From positions 930,001 to 994,000 of the forward strand of contig MARA01000014.1 of the NCBI GenBank assembly GCA_001792895.1: DNA of 64,000 bases. Direction: 5' to 3'. A model generated the notes under the pieces. That model was not told the DNA's origin and searched no databases. It worked only from the letters and a program-made list of their open reading frames with translations. Positions 23,790 to 35,400 of the stretch are shown here, in pieces (the stretch's first letter is position 1; each line of letters starts with the position of its first letter). The position numbers were made by a program, and so were the translations under genes. This stretch comes from Lentinus brumalis (taxonomy: Eukaryota; Basidiomycota; Agaricomycetes; Polyporales; Polyporaceae).

Positions 23790-25772
23790 TTACAGAGCCC
23801 ACGGAATTGTATGCAACGGCATCAGGTGCACGTCCGAACGCTTAGGCGACAGCAAGGCCCTTGAAGTCATGCTGCGACGCGTTCCTCGGGAACTGCTGAT
23901 AGAAGACGTTGATGAGCTGAGGGACATGTCCAGCGACGAAAGACGTACCGCATGCCTGTCGCCTTCGAGGGCTCTAGGAGCGCAGGACTCCCCAGATATG
24001 GACCTGGAAGACAGCGGTATTTGTACACCGTCTTTGGACACTATCTGGTCTCCCAACGACTTCCGCGCGTTAAGCGTTGCCAGCAGGGAGTTCAGGAATA
24101 CTGCACTGATTGTGAGACTATCATCGGCGATAGCCAGGGAGAAATTCTTACATTTGGGCAGAAGGAAGTGGAAGGTGATGTAGATGAACGTGTGGGGCGA
24201 CGCTGCGTACTGATCGATTGACCAGGTCAGTAGTGGTCGATTGTTATGTCTCAGGAAAATGGAGATGCTCACAGCGATCAAAGCTGCCAACGAGCATGCA
24301 CTATTGGTCGTTGAGCCAGAAATCTGACACACGAACGTGGATGTACGCTTACGTCGTGAGAAGACATGTATTGATGCTGTACCAGATGAGGTTGCGGACG
24401 ACGCCGCGAACTCTGTCGCGTACCCGCTGCGTCAGCCGTTTATGTAACGTTGCCGTTGCATGCATACCTCTGGAAGCTACTGCGTCGTCTTGCCAAAAGG
24501 ACACATAGCGCGGCAGATATGAGGAGGTCCGACGATACTCCAGTCGATAGACCGAGATACATATAGTACCCACTAGCGGACGGATTGCCTAGTGATGAGT
24601 TCGGTGGATCAACGACTCAAGGTAACGCACACGTACGCCTATCTTCTCAAGGCCGACGAATGTTTTGTACCTGAAACTGGGTAAAGTTCAATATTCAGCG
24701 AGACGGGTCACACGATATGAACCCTACCCCAATATTGGGAACGCTGTGGAGAACGCAGACCATAAGCGGCACAAAAGGCTGTGAGCTCATATGGACTGAC
24801 CAAGGGCACATCCTGTTCGTATGAGCATGTAAGCCGTAGATCAAATGAGCGATTATACAACTTGACACTGACCGACGGACAATAAAGAGGAGCTTGCCTG
24901 CAGTTTTACAGAGTGAACGAGGATAAATATGGTGTTTCATGATTGTCTCTCACCAGAACCAAAAGGGTAGGAATGTGCTCGTTGCCCACTTTGTCCCAGG
25001 TAAACCATTAGTCTTCAGCCGCGGCAGATCCTGAACGGACTGAGACTCACGAATCCAGATACGATAGCAGAATATCCTACACAAGCGAGTCACCGTCAGA
25101 CATTGTCATGATAGTGAAACGCAGAACGCCCGTCACCCTCTGAGTATTCCGTCGCTCACACCCTGAGCAGTAGAGATGATTTGAGCACAGCCAGTAGAAT
25201 AGGATGTGTTGCTCACTGTTACGATTACTGTCGCCTGTCACGGCCCGGGAAGGATGAGCGTTCGCACGGAATCCACGAGATGAAAGGCTGACCAACATAC
25301 TCCTGCGAAGCTAAGGTCAGCCGGAAAGGACACCGTCATTCACATCTATTGACATACCAAGTAGGCTCCAGGAGCGCCAACAAGTCTCCGAAGTCCGTGA
25401 CGCAGAATTCATAGACTGCATGAGAGACGAAGGCGAGATGGATAGCGTCTAGGAACCTGTCGAGGATGAGACCTCTGTCGTTGGCACGCAGTTCGCAAGA
25501 GTCGTCACCATAGTATCGCCACCTACAACTTTGCGGTCAGGATGAAGGCCGCAAAGGATCTGTACGCCTGGAGTGATGTTAAACCATAAAGGCTGTTGCG
25601 CGTCAGATAAATGGAGCCGTAATAAGCTTCTTGTGCTGAGCCTGACCATGCGGCAAGGACGTTGCCTGAGACAGAGATGGTTCTGAGTCAGTGGGACTTG
25701 CTTGTGGAAGTACTGAGACGCGGACATACCAATGAATGCCGCCCCGAGGGTGTTGTGAAGGGCGATTGTCAT
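23790..25772 (-). CDS. DUF6534-type seven-helix membrane protein (copy A)
   Basis: This minus-strand gene starts MTIALHNTLGAAFIG at 25772, the standard opening of DUF6534 proteins. It continues through short exons: NSLYGLTSLQAY, then FLDAIHLAFVSHAVYEF, DFGDLLALLEPTW, RNLIWYSINTCLLTT and AASPHTFIYITFHFLLPK. The last exon, spliced after a 51-base intron, begins FLNSLLATLNARKSL. The family consists of integral membrane proteins of unknown function, common in agaricomycetes. The gene is a close relative of the plus-strand gene at 40539, alignable even through introns. After IPLSSRSISGES the frame diverges from that copy and ends in a Ser-rich tail at 23790; a different frame of the same DNA encodes the tail expected from the relative, so a small indel has changed the C-terminus. 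The exon at about 25550 also appears to switch frame, so this copy may be decaying. Confidence 0.68.
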
Positions 25773-26558
25773 GTTCTCCTTCAGATATGGGGACGAGACG
25801 TCGAGTCGGAGGTAAATGGCCCATGGGGTGAACACCGGGCTTATGACTGTGGGCTGACCCCGAAGATGACGGCTTGGGCTCAGGGCAGAACCATGCCCAA
25901 CTTCCCAAGTGTCCTGCCAGATGTACGCGCAGCCTAGCAGGCCGCGAGAGCCGTGGGACGGCGCGAGAGTAACATGGTGGCTGCTGTACTCGTTCAAGCG
26001 AGTTGCCTCGGAATGCACGCCGCGGTATCAGCAAACTGCCAGACTGTATGTTCTTGGTTGGCGGACTGCCCAAGTGTAGGATAGGCTCAACCTCAGGTTC
26101 GATTGGCGATGTCCCGAATCTTGCTCATGCATCCTATAGTAAGCGTCTGCCTAGGGGAGACAACTCATGCATGACGTGAGCCTGAGCTTATCGATTGCGC
26201 CCAGATGGCCGCGCACAGAAGCACTTTGCCACAAGGCAGAGAGAAATGGCTCCCGGGTGTGAACACTGGAATTTGAGACGAGTAACCTCGTACATATGCG
26301 ATGTTCCGCGGCTCGGCTCGCGTATGCCGTCGAATGTCCGTGGGAGATCTCCTACAAGTAAGTATCGTAATGGAAGAGTAGGCTCGGTGTGAAAAGTTCA
26401 TCCAAACGAGGACACATCTTGTACGCACTCAGCAAAGGCTAGACGGCGATCGCGATCGGCTCCTCTGCTGTAGAGTAGACGGGATGCCATGATTTAGATT
26501 CTGATTCCTGTATGAGACCGTCGTCAGCGGGCCAACCTCGGGGCTCATCCTGCATAAC
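25773..26558. other. Intergenic, no gene seen
   Basis: This lies upstream of copy A and downstream of copy B, both on the minus strand. It has only short frames without domains. It probably includes the promoter of copy A. Confidence 0.45.
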
Positions 26559-28577
26559 TCAGCCCGTCACCTCTTTGCATTCGCCGTGAGGATCAGGATC
26601 AGTCTTCGAGTCAGTCACAGTCTGGACCTGTATCTCAAGGTTCAGCTGTACGATGGTGTCAGTTGGTGAGAGGCTCGGACAGATTGCCAGCACCCACCTG
26701 ATCGCTCTGACCTCCACGATTATGGCTATATTGAGGTCTGCTAGAGAACGACATGCGCGAGTTTGACGTCGTCGACAGGGGAATTGATACCATGGCCGCC
26801 GAGCTCGATTCCCGCAGTCGTCGCCTTGCATTGAGCGTCGCGAGAAGCGAGTTCAGGAAGACTGGAGCGGAAGTGTGAGCCGTGCGAGCCGAGGACCCAG
26901 GAATAACCCACGTTTGGGAAGGACAAAGTAAAAGGCGATAAAAACGAAGTTGTTTGGCATGTTTGCATACTGCACCACAGCGAAGTCAGCAACCAGCCTA
27001 CGGTGCACGGTCGGGCTTGCATCATCGTGACGCACTGTTATAAGACACAGCATGGCACATAGTCTGCAATACGGTACCCGGTCGATAGAGATCAACATTC
27101 ATCCGGTAGATCGCTGTGAATGAGCTTACGACGTGAGAGCTCCGGTATTGATGCTGTACATCATGAGTACTCGAACCATGGAGTCTGTCCTAAACCCATT
27201 ACATGAGAAGAACCACTGTCTGAGTAGGCAAACCTCATACCTTGCGAACCCCGTCCTACGTTTGGCTAGTAGCACGCACATTGAGGCCGCGATGAGGACA
27301 TCGGCCACAACGCCCGCACCGAGGCTCACGTACAGGATGTCCTGTCACATCGTTCGGGATATGTATGGCGACGGGGCAGCCTGATGGGGACTCACCGAGA
27401 TTTGTGGGAGATCAGCGAAGCTGGCGATGCTGAACCTGGACGAGTTGGTGTCGGATCGTGGAGTATGAGAGTAATGACAAAGAGAAGCTACACACCCCTT
27501 GACCGCGAAAGCTGTCGAGACGAGTACCGTGAGTACTTAAGGGAAGTGACGCCACCATATAGAGCTCACCGATGCTTCCACCTGCATGGAAGACAAATTC
27601 AGAGACTAGCTATGTGACGGGACGAGTTACGCACTGAAGACAACAAGCGAAGACACCACCTTTTGACACCGTCAGGAAGGAGCCACTGACACATCAACTG
27701 CACAACCGACACTTACGATCGCGAGGCACAGCAACCAGTTCCTGTTACTCACTACGTATCCATCGGTTAGGCAGACCACCACTCCAACAGCAGGAGTTGC
27801 GTACGTTTCCACACCCGCTGACAAAAGATGCTGAAGAAGCTGAGCAGTAATCTTGAGCCGTCTGCCAGGTCACATACCCTCGAACGGTCCCGTCGCTGAC
27901 CCCCTATACACTCCACAATGAGACATTATACCACCCTTTCAAATAGAGGACTCACAGTAACCACGATATGAGACTATTACAAGACAAGTTGAGCTCCAGG
28001 GATTCTATCGTCGGCAACCACATCTGGCCACTCACCAGTATGCTCCTAAATTACGCATGAAATACTTGTACGGGACAGAAGCAGTCGGAGGGCAAACGCA
28101 CCATGTCGGAATCATCAGCTCCAGAAGATTGGTGAAGTTCGTTACCGCATAAAAGTATACGGCATGGGTGATGAGGGCGAGATGCAGACTGTCCAGCATC
28201 CTGTGTACTCGTACTGTTGAGGCTCCCCTTCCCCCGCCTGCTGTGGTCGACAGCTCACCATAATAGGAACACCTGCGGTAGTGACATGACCAGGAAGCTC
28301 CAGAAGCGGTACATTCATACACTCACTAGCAACTTCAGATACGTTGGGTCAGACCTATTGCGTTTATAGTAGATGTATGTCTGGACGATTGTGATCCCGT
28401 AGAGACTGCAACTGTCATGATAGATCGTGCTCTGACCCAGACCGTACAGGCACATACCTTGACGTTGCCACAGTGCCTGCATGTAGGGTCAAAAAAAGGC
28501 GGCATAACGGCAAGGAAGGTCTATGACGCACCCAGAAATGCAGCACCAAGTGTATCGTCAAGGGCTAGTCCGACCAT
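26559..28577 (-). CDS. DUF6534-type seven-helix membrane protein (copy B)
   Basis: This minus-strand gene starts MVGLALDDTLGAAFLG at 28577. Further exons encode LYGITIVQTYIYYKRNRSDP, LDSLHLALITHAVYFYAVTN with NFTNLLELMIPTW, DVLIAASMCVLLAKRRTGF, and SMVRVLMMYSINTGALTS. ANMPNNFVFIAFYFVLPK and FLNSLLATLNARRRLRES follow. The final exon, after a GT...AG intron, gives LNLEIQVQTVTDSKTD and stops at 26559. That acidic ending resembles the C-termini of intact family members, so copy B is probably the functional gene of the minus-strand pair. Its intron pattern matches copies A and C, but its sequence is clearly more distant from them than they are from each other. Function is unknown; it is an integral membrane protein by its hydrophobic segments. 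Confidence 0.72.
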
Positions 28578-31315
28578 CGTGCATGGGTTAGGGGGGAGAA
28601 CCAGGAGGACGTTGCGCGCCCACCCTGTCCACCCAACTATCTTTAAGTCTTCCGGGAACGGAGGTGGACGAGACAGGCAAGAACCCACAGATAGGAATAC
28701 CTCGGTACCGTGCTCGTCATATCCCCACACAAAATTGCACGAGGCGCCTCGGTACTTCAGGTCTGGGAATCCCGGGTAGCTGCGTGGGTACGAAGATCGA
28801 CCATGCTCTCCGTCCTCCGTGTAAAGGACTCCGACTCATAGCTGCCTTGCGATGACGGCCCGTCGCCGACTGAGGGGTATAGCTCTCACACGACGTCAGT
28901 TCATGTCCGCATTGTAACGTACTGTGAACTCAGGGAGAGTCAGAATCAGTCTCCTCTAACTTGCATGGAAAGGAAGAGAGAAAAGACGCACGTCATACTC
29001 CAACGAGGTGCTTATTGCTTGTAATAGTCGGCCAAATACGCCCAGCTCTGCGAATCGATGATTGTGAGTGGGAGGGGCGCGAGCTGGCGTGATCGTTACG
29101 CTCACCCGCGAAACTTCGAATACGTGGCCGGCCGTGTCCAGAGGTTCCGGTCTTCTGTGCACCCGTAGAAATCGGATGAAGTCCGGTCGTAGAAGTAAAA
29201 AGGGCCGGTCGGGACCGCACAGGGACGTCCCAGACACCACGAGCAGCCGCCGCTTTACGCCCGACCGAGTTCCACGAAGGATCATTGCGAAGACCCAAGT
29301 TGTCAGAACCTTCAGCAGCGTCCCTTGCATCTCTTCCACGACTACTGTGCTCCCCTTATCTTCAAAGGCTCCGCCTAATTTGCGCTCGCAGGTCTGGACG
29401 GCGACTGCACCCAGCTCTCCAGAACATCCGGCGGAGCTCACAAGCCCCCTGGCCCTTCCCTGTCGCCGATAGCCGCGGAGGCAGTTATCGTCTCCGACTC
29501 AGGAGGTGCGCTTGAGTCGACCTTCGAACTGCACGCCGCCGGTTCGGTGGCACGGCAAGCGCGAACACTGTAAGGCTGCACGAGCGTAGCTTCCGGCCTC
29601 CGTCATAGGTACGCCAGAACGCCTCCCGCCGAGGCACTGCGAACAATTCACTGCAACAGTGTGTTCCCCGGGAATAGGCGTCCGTCTATTCGAAGGTGCC
29701 GAGATGCCCGCAGCGGCCTCCGCAGGCACCGAGCACCAGAGGAAAGGCTGCTATGTCGAGGATCTGCAGTACTGCCGCAGAAAGCCCGCGACGCAGTCCG
29801 GTCGGCGGTCACAGCCCTGCAGCGGTTGCACTTATCCGAGTGTATGTCGGAACGTTCGTAATAAGACCGTCCACGCCACCTTCGAGCCTGTGGAGATCCT
29901 CTGCGGGATGAGTGAGGGCCACTCGTAGATGTTAACTTGAGTTTGAGTATCGGAGACAGCGTCTATACAGGAATGGATACATGGGCAAGTCCAGTGCAGA
30001 GTCCCGATGTCCATTGTCACCTATGGATACAGTACAGATCAGCGGTGGGCAGAAGGAGAGATTAACCTAAGGAGTGCGTTGATACATGGTTCCCCAGACA
30101 ATGACGGCAACTGCGGCTAGGACGTTGACTATAATGGTGCCGATCACTATGAAGAGGATGAGATGTTTCTAGAGGTATAGCGATGGGTGAGCCTCACGCG
30201 ATTGCTATTAGATGACGTGGAACACGGACCTCTCTGTTCTTCCACCTGGCCGCAAGCACGTCAGCAGATCGACTACATGCGATGGATGTGCAATGTTACC
30301 CACCATCTTCTCTGCGACACATGTGGATGAGATTAGCTCTGGACCGATTGCTCAGGGAAGTAACACGCACCTGGCGGGCAAGAACACCATAACGGCTTTG
30401 TGGGTAACGCGCGGCGGTCTTCTTCCTCAACACATTACGCTCCAGCTGTCTATCGCCAACCCGCACCCGGCCTTCATCGTCGGTGACCGTGATCAAGACG
30501 TCGCCCTCCTCCGGAGCATCCGATGACGGCGACAACTGGCCCATCTCTACGTCGACATCGGTGGATCGATCCGTGATCGTGAAGTCAGAGGCCGGCCGGG
30601 AAAGCGGACTGGGAGGGTAGTAATCGTCTCGTCTGCGCCATGTATGTGAGTCAGAGGACCTAGCAAGAGTATGCCGATCGAACGTACGTGGCCATAGTGG
30701 GGATGCAAAGGGGCAGCTCGGTACTCGCGAACGAGGGGCGCCACCAGATACCTCTCGCAGCCCTTAAGTATACGCGAGCGTCGTCTCGGCTTTGGTTCAG
30801 CGTCCGAACCGCCTCCCGCTCATGGGCGAAGGTTCGTAGGAGGCAGGTTTGCGACATAGGAGCAATACGGAGCGCGCTCACCGCCGCTCGCTCGACCACA
30901 ACATAGCGATAACCCTGAGCATGCGGCAGATTAGCTGAAACCAGGCTGCGGCGGACCAGTGATATCGATGACGCTCGGAGCTGACAGGCGCATTCGTGAG
31001 CCAAGTTGCTGTTAGAGAGGTGCAGTGGAATTGGGTCGTCCATACGGCCCCGAGAGTAGGATGGTCCATGTAAACGTCATCGTCGCCACGGTGCCACCAC
31101 CAGACAGCCGGCGGCTCAGCGTCGGGTTTGAAGGCGATTCGCCTACAACAACCCTGCATGTGTTTATCAGTGGGCGGTGTTAATGCCAACTATGGATGTA
31201 CCAACCAAAACCCATAGGGCACTATGTAGGACACTCTATGCCCAAGTGGACCGTACAGGAGATGCCAGTGTGCTCGCCGCAGCGCCGAGCGAGCGAGAGG
31301 AGTTTGCTGTTTTGC
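28578..31315. other. Mostly unassigned; one possible membrane-segment exon on the minus strand
   Basis: No complete gene can be built. On the minus strand, about 30168 down to 30067, a frame encodes a 25-residue hydrophobic segment (ILFIVIGTIIVNVLAAVAVI) followed by a short tail and a stop. This looks like the last exon of a membrane protein. Upstream minus-strand frames, such as 30544-30296, could belong to the same gene but show no family signature. The region near 28578-28900 is the upstream side of copy B. Confidence 0.3.
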
Positions 31316-32410
31316 TTAATCATCAGAGCTGGGAAAGGTCATTCCACCAGTATCTGCTTCCTCTCCAGCAGCGCCTTCGGGCTGGGCGTAAAGCTCCAAC
31401 TCATCTTCAAAATCCATCACCACGTCGGCGGGGTCCTTCTGTCGAAAGCGCCAGATGACGGACTGCAAAGACGGTGGCCGGTCCATAGCCTTCCTCGCTA
31501 TTCTCTCCTCGCAGTACTCCATACTTGAGTACATCACATCCATGCATGCGTCACACTCGCCGGACCACATCATATTGTTGTTGTCCGCAAGAGACACGCT
31601 GCCGCCGAGGCCATAGCCAACCGTAAGGATGACGGTCTGCAGACGCGTCAGTCGCTTGAGAATTGTCGTGTAGTGAGTCTAGGACGGGTCAGGCGAGGGC
31701 ATTCGCAAAACAATGAGCGACGTACGGGTAAGCCGACTATCTTCTCGTACACTATCTCTTCCGGCGGATGGTCCCTAAAGGTCGCGAAGCTGCAGATATT
31801 GCACAGGTCGCACCAGATGAGGTCCTGAGACATCTTGAGGACACGGAGCCCATGGAACGCGTTTGCGACCACGGTCAAGGGCATGGGGGACGGCCACGAG
31901 ATATCATGTAGCTCGAGCTCCTGTAACTGTGAGGCGATGTTCCGGGGGTAATCGAAGCGCAACAGAAGCATAGCGTTGGGATTCGCGGGTTCGAAGTCGA
32001 CACGCAATTTGTGCAGTCGATGGAATGACATGAGGTTCCATTGCATCACAGGAAGAATGTGGGAATCCTTCCCTAGCTCGACACAATGTAGCTCCCTGCG
32101 CACCGTCAGTCAAAGGTCGAGAGACGTGATCGAGATAGACGTACTTCGTCCAGATGCTGAATTCGGGCCAAACCTCCAACAAGTCGTTGGGAGAGTGCGC
32201 GAAGTACACCTCGAACCATCCCTCCAATGCGAGCCTCCGACAGATTCGTGAGGTGAGGCTGAGAGGCTCCACCATGTACCAGGGAGCTTTGTATGACGTC
32301 CTTGATACCTCCTTGCTGCCATGTTCCTCACGTATTGCCGTCAAGTAGTCAAGGATGATGATTCGCAAAAGCTCAGTAGGAAGACGTGTTCGATTAGATA
32401 TGTCGCTCAT
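31316..32410 (-). CDS. F-box-like protein with leucine-rich C-terminal part
   Basis: This minus-strand gene of three exons starts MSDISNRTRLPTELLRIII at 32410. The opening LPTELLRIIILDYL, followed about 40 residues later by LSLTSRICRRLALEGWF, is the pattern of fungal F-box-like domains, which usually link a substrate receptor to the SCF ubiquitin ligase. The middle exon has regularly spaced leucines, ELHCVELGKDSHILPV and LQELELHDISWPSP, typical of degenerate leucine-rich repeats. A further splice joins VYEKIVGLP to a final exon containing LADNNNMMWSGECDACMDV and an acidic end. Basidiomycete genomes carry many such genes, mostly uncharacterised. It diverges from GLE1, whose start codon lies 347 bases away. 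The substrate is unknown. Confidence 0.72.
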
Positions 32411-32757
32411 ATACTGGCGGGGCGAACAAGAGAAAGGGCACTGTGAGTTCGTGTGCTGTCGCCAAGCAACGCTACGCCTGTAGTTGCACGCGCCCCAGGG
32501 TCAGAGTGCGAGCCAGTCCTTGCTGTTCGTACGCGGATGGTAGCAGCCAGGATGGCAGGAATCTCAGTCTGCGGCGAGTGAGACGCCGAGTCTCGAATAA
32601 GACAGGCGCTCGTCCACGCGAGAAGGCTGGCACGTGGTTGTCATGGGCGGCATGAGGCTGGCTGAGGCTGGCCCAAGTGGCGAACTCCTCCTCTCCCCTT
32701 CCCTAGTCCCTCTTTCGCTGCTGTATCACTCACTCACATCACCGCTGAGCGGAGAAG
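32411..32757. promoter_or_regulatory. Divergent upstream region of the F-box-like gene and GLE1
   Basis: 347 bases separate the two opposing start codons. Both promoters must lie here or extend into the neighbouring 5' UTRs. No specific element can be named. Confidence 0.5.
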
Positions 32758-34962
32758 ATGAGATTTGCAGCACCTCGGTCACGTTCACCGTCGCCAACAC
32801 GGAGGTACGTCGAGCAGCCGCATCAGTGGCTAACAGTCTCTGATGTTCGAGTTCAGTAACAGACGCTACCGGCCACGGTCGACGTTCGGTGTACCGTCGG
32901 ACTCGTCGTCTGAAGAGGAAGACACATCCGACTCTGACTCTGGGAACTTGTCCTCGGAGGACTCAATCGGGTACACGTCTGACACTGAACCACCGTAAGG
33001 TCATCTCGTCCTCTTCCCCTGACGATCTATATCCCGACATGTCATTAAATGCAGGAAGTCGCAACGTCAGAAGACTCTCGCCGAACAATGGCTTATGGAG
33101 GATACCCTAGCTGCCGTGCGTCGACGCCTCAACCACGTCGATCCTTATGAGGAATGGGAGAAGGAGACGCGACAAGATGCCTTCGTACGTGCACAGTCCG
33201 TCATATCTTACTGCGCACCAGTTGAGCGAGAGAGATAGCGCGTCGCCAGAAAGAAGCACGCGCAGGAATCTGTTCAACAGAAGAAGGCTCGCAGCGAGCG
33301 CCGCGCACAAGAGGACGAGCGTCGCGCCGCGCTTCACGAGCAGCAGCTGAAGGAGGTCGAGGCTCAGCTGGCTGCCATGAACCTACAGAAGCAGCGAGAA
33401 GAGGAGCAGCTACGCGCACAATGGAAGGAACGAGACAAGCAGCTCTGGCAACGTATAGACGCGGTCATCAAGGTCGAGGAGGAGCGACTGCGTGCCAAGC
33501 AGGAAGCGGAGCGCAAGAAGCGGGAGGAGGAGGAGAGAATGAAGCGCGAGGCCGAGGAGAAGAAGCGACAGGAGGAAGAGAAGAAACGGAAAGAGGAGGA
33601 AGAGAGAAAGAGGCAGCAAGAGAAAGAAGAGGAGGAGAAGCGGAAGCTGCTCGAGGCAGAGCGGGAGAGGGAGGAGCGTGATCGCGCAGATGAGAAGGAG
33701 CGTAAGGCCCTCGGTCACACGACCGCGTTTGAGGACTGGAAGCGGGCCAGGGAGACACTGAAGGTGAGGGTACGTTTTAGTGAAATTGACTGTGCCACTG
33801 ACCGCACAACCACGCAGTCTATGAAGAATGGGCCTATGAAGACTGTCAAGGCCGACAAGACCTTGAAGTCTATCTGGAGTGCTGGCCGTCGCGCGATCAC
33901 TCCTAAGATCGGGCAGCTCACGAACGACCAGAACGCGATAATGCGCATTGTAAGTGTGTATTGACTCTGTGAGATTGTTTCTTATGTGCCGCCAACAGTC
34001 GCATGAGATCGTGTCCATCGTCCGACCAACCCAGCCGCACCCGCCACCCGTCTACATCGCGCTTTTGTCCTCGCTGGCCAAGGCCATCCTCCTACAAGCC
34101 GAGACGGAGGTCACCGCTGAGAAGAAGAGCGCGATCCCCCTTGCGCAAGTCGCCACTAACCTTCTCATGACGCTCGAAGGATTTGCGGACATCTTTTGGG
34201 CGAAGCTCTGCCAACGGTCAGGTGGTTGGCCCGTGCCCATCGTGGTGCCCTCAGTGGACACGGACGGCGTCGCATTCACGCAAGATACCAGGCGCAAGGT
34301 GCTTGGCTACCGCGACGCAGAGGAAACTACAGCGGAGTACTCCAACCGGGTGTCGGGGTTGATGCGGGTTTACTTCCATATCCTTGTGGCACCGGTCAAC
34401 CAGCCTCTCGATCCGATCGTGAGGCTGCCTCGATACTGGGCATTCTTCTCGCGGATGCTCAAGGAGCCACAACTGCTTGAGAGCCCAGTGGCCCCGCAAG
34501 TACTTTACAGTGAGTCCTTGGTCAATTCGTCTGTCGCAGCGCCTCGGAAGAGCAGTATACCCTTCTAAGTACGCACCTGGGCATGATGACCTACCAACGT
34601 CATGCATAGTTCATGTGGCAACGTTGGAGTAGGGGCAGCTGATATGCTTCAGGGGCTCCTTGCTTGAGAACGCTACACTGCGATGCTACAGATGGAAGGC
34701 TTGTTCCCCGTGGCGCTGCGTTGTCCGCTAAGACGTTTCCACTCTGACATTTTCCCCAACAGCCGCTTTGGACGTCGGTGGCCTGCTCGCGCGCGAAGTC
34801 TGGGGCCAACAATGGGTTAGGCTGCTCGCGCTCCTCTACGAGGGGGTTACCGTGGGCTACCATGGATCTGAAGGCCGCCACATCGGCGGGCAGTCCCCAG
34901 AAGGCATCGCTGCCCGCGTCCGTGTACAACTGGAGATAGAGCGCATCATGAATGCATCATGA
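32758..34962 (+). CDS. GLE1: mRNA export factor GLE1, nuclear pore associated
   Basis: Gle1 binds the DEAD-box helicase Dbp5 at the cytoplasmic face of the nuclear pore, with inositol hexakisphosphate, and drives mRNA release. The start MRFAAPRSRSPSPTR at 32758 splices to SNRRYRPRSTFGVPSDSS and an acidic Ser-rich region. A very long charged coiled coil follows (33377-33760, Lys/Glu/Arg repeats). The C-terminal Gle1 domain begins SMKNGPMKTVKADKTL and runs through IPLAQVATNLLMTLEGFADI, LMRVYFHILVAPVNQPLDP and AREVWGQQWVRLLALLYEGV. It ends ERIMNAS with a stop at 34960-34962. The last intron, about 250 bases (roughly 34511-34763), is several times longer than the others and could hide an alternative exon. 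Domain order is as expected and the gene looks intact. Confidence 0.92.
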
Positions 34963-35400
34963 ATGGGTTCTGACCTGGCAGTTGCAATCTGCATAACGTT
35001 CACGACCGTCGACGATCTCTCATGTTCCTCCCTCCTAGTGATAGATATCGTACACGCGCATTGTATTTGTACAGACTTCATCTATGTAGTGACGCTCTGG
35101 CGTCGATTGGTGTCGATCAGCCTGCCAGTGTGCCTCGTCCGAGTCTGCAACGCACGACGTCAGGGAAGATCTCGTTCCACGCCCTTCCGGCCCATTTGCG
35201 GCCCATCATCAGGAACTGCGAGCAATGCGGCATGATGTAGGTGCGTCACGTGATGGGGGATGGAGAGAAGTGCGCGTTGCGGGATGATCTGGTCGCGCTT
35301 GTCTTTCCCCTCGATTGCCTTCCTTGCTCGGACACCCACTCGACTCTGTAAACTATCACCAACACCTACCCACTGTCGCTCATTTGCTGTATATGTCACC
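34963..35400. other. GLE1 3' end and kinase promoter
   Basis: No gene is seen. The stretch ends in CACCATGGCC, a good eukaryotic start context for the kinase. Confidence 0.5.

Noticed and set aside
29068..29472. A 134-residue plus-strand frame near 29 kb
   Set aside because: No domain, and an overlapping minus-strand frame of 161 residues is just as open; neither can be preferred.
33410..34018. A Leu-rich 202-residue minus-strand frame that looks like a membrane protein
   Set aside because: It is the reverse complement of the Lys/Glu coiled coil of GLE1; antisense of such repeats always reads as leucine-rich.
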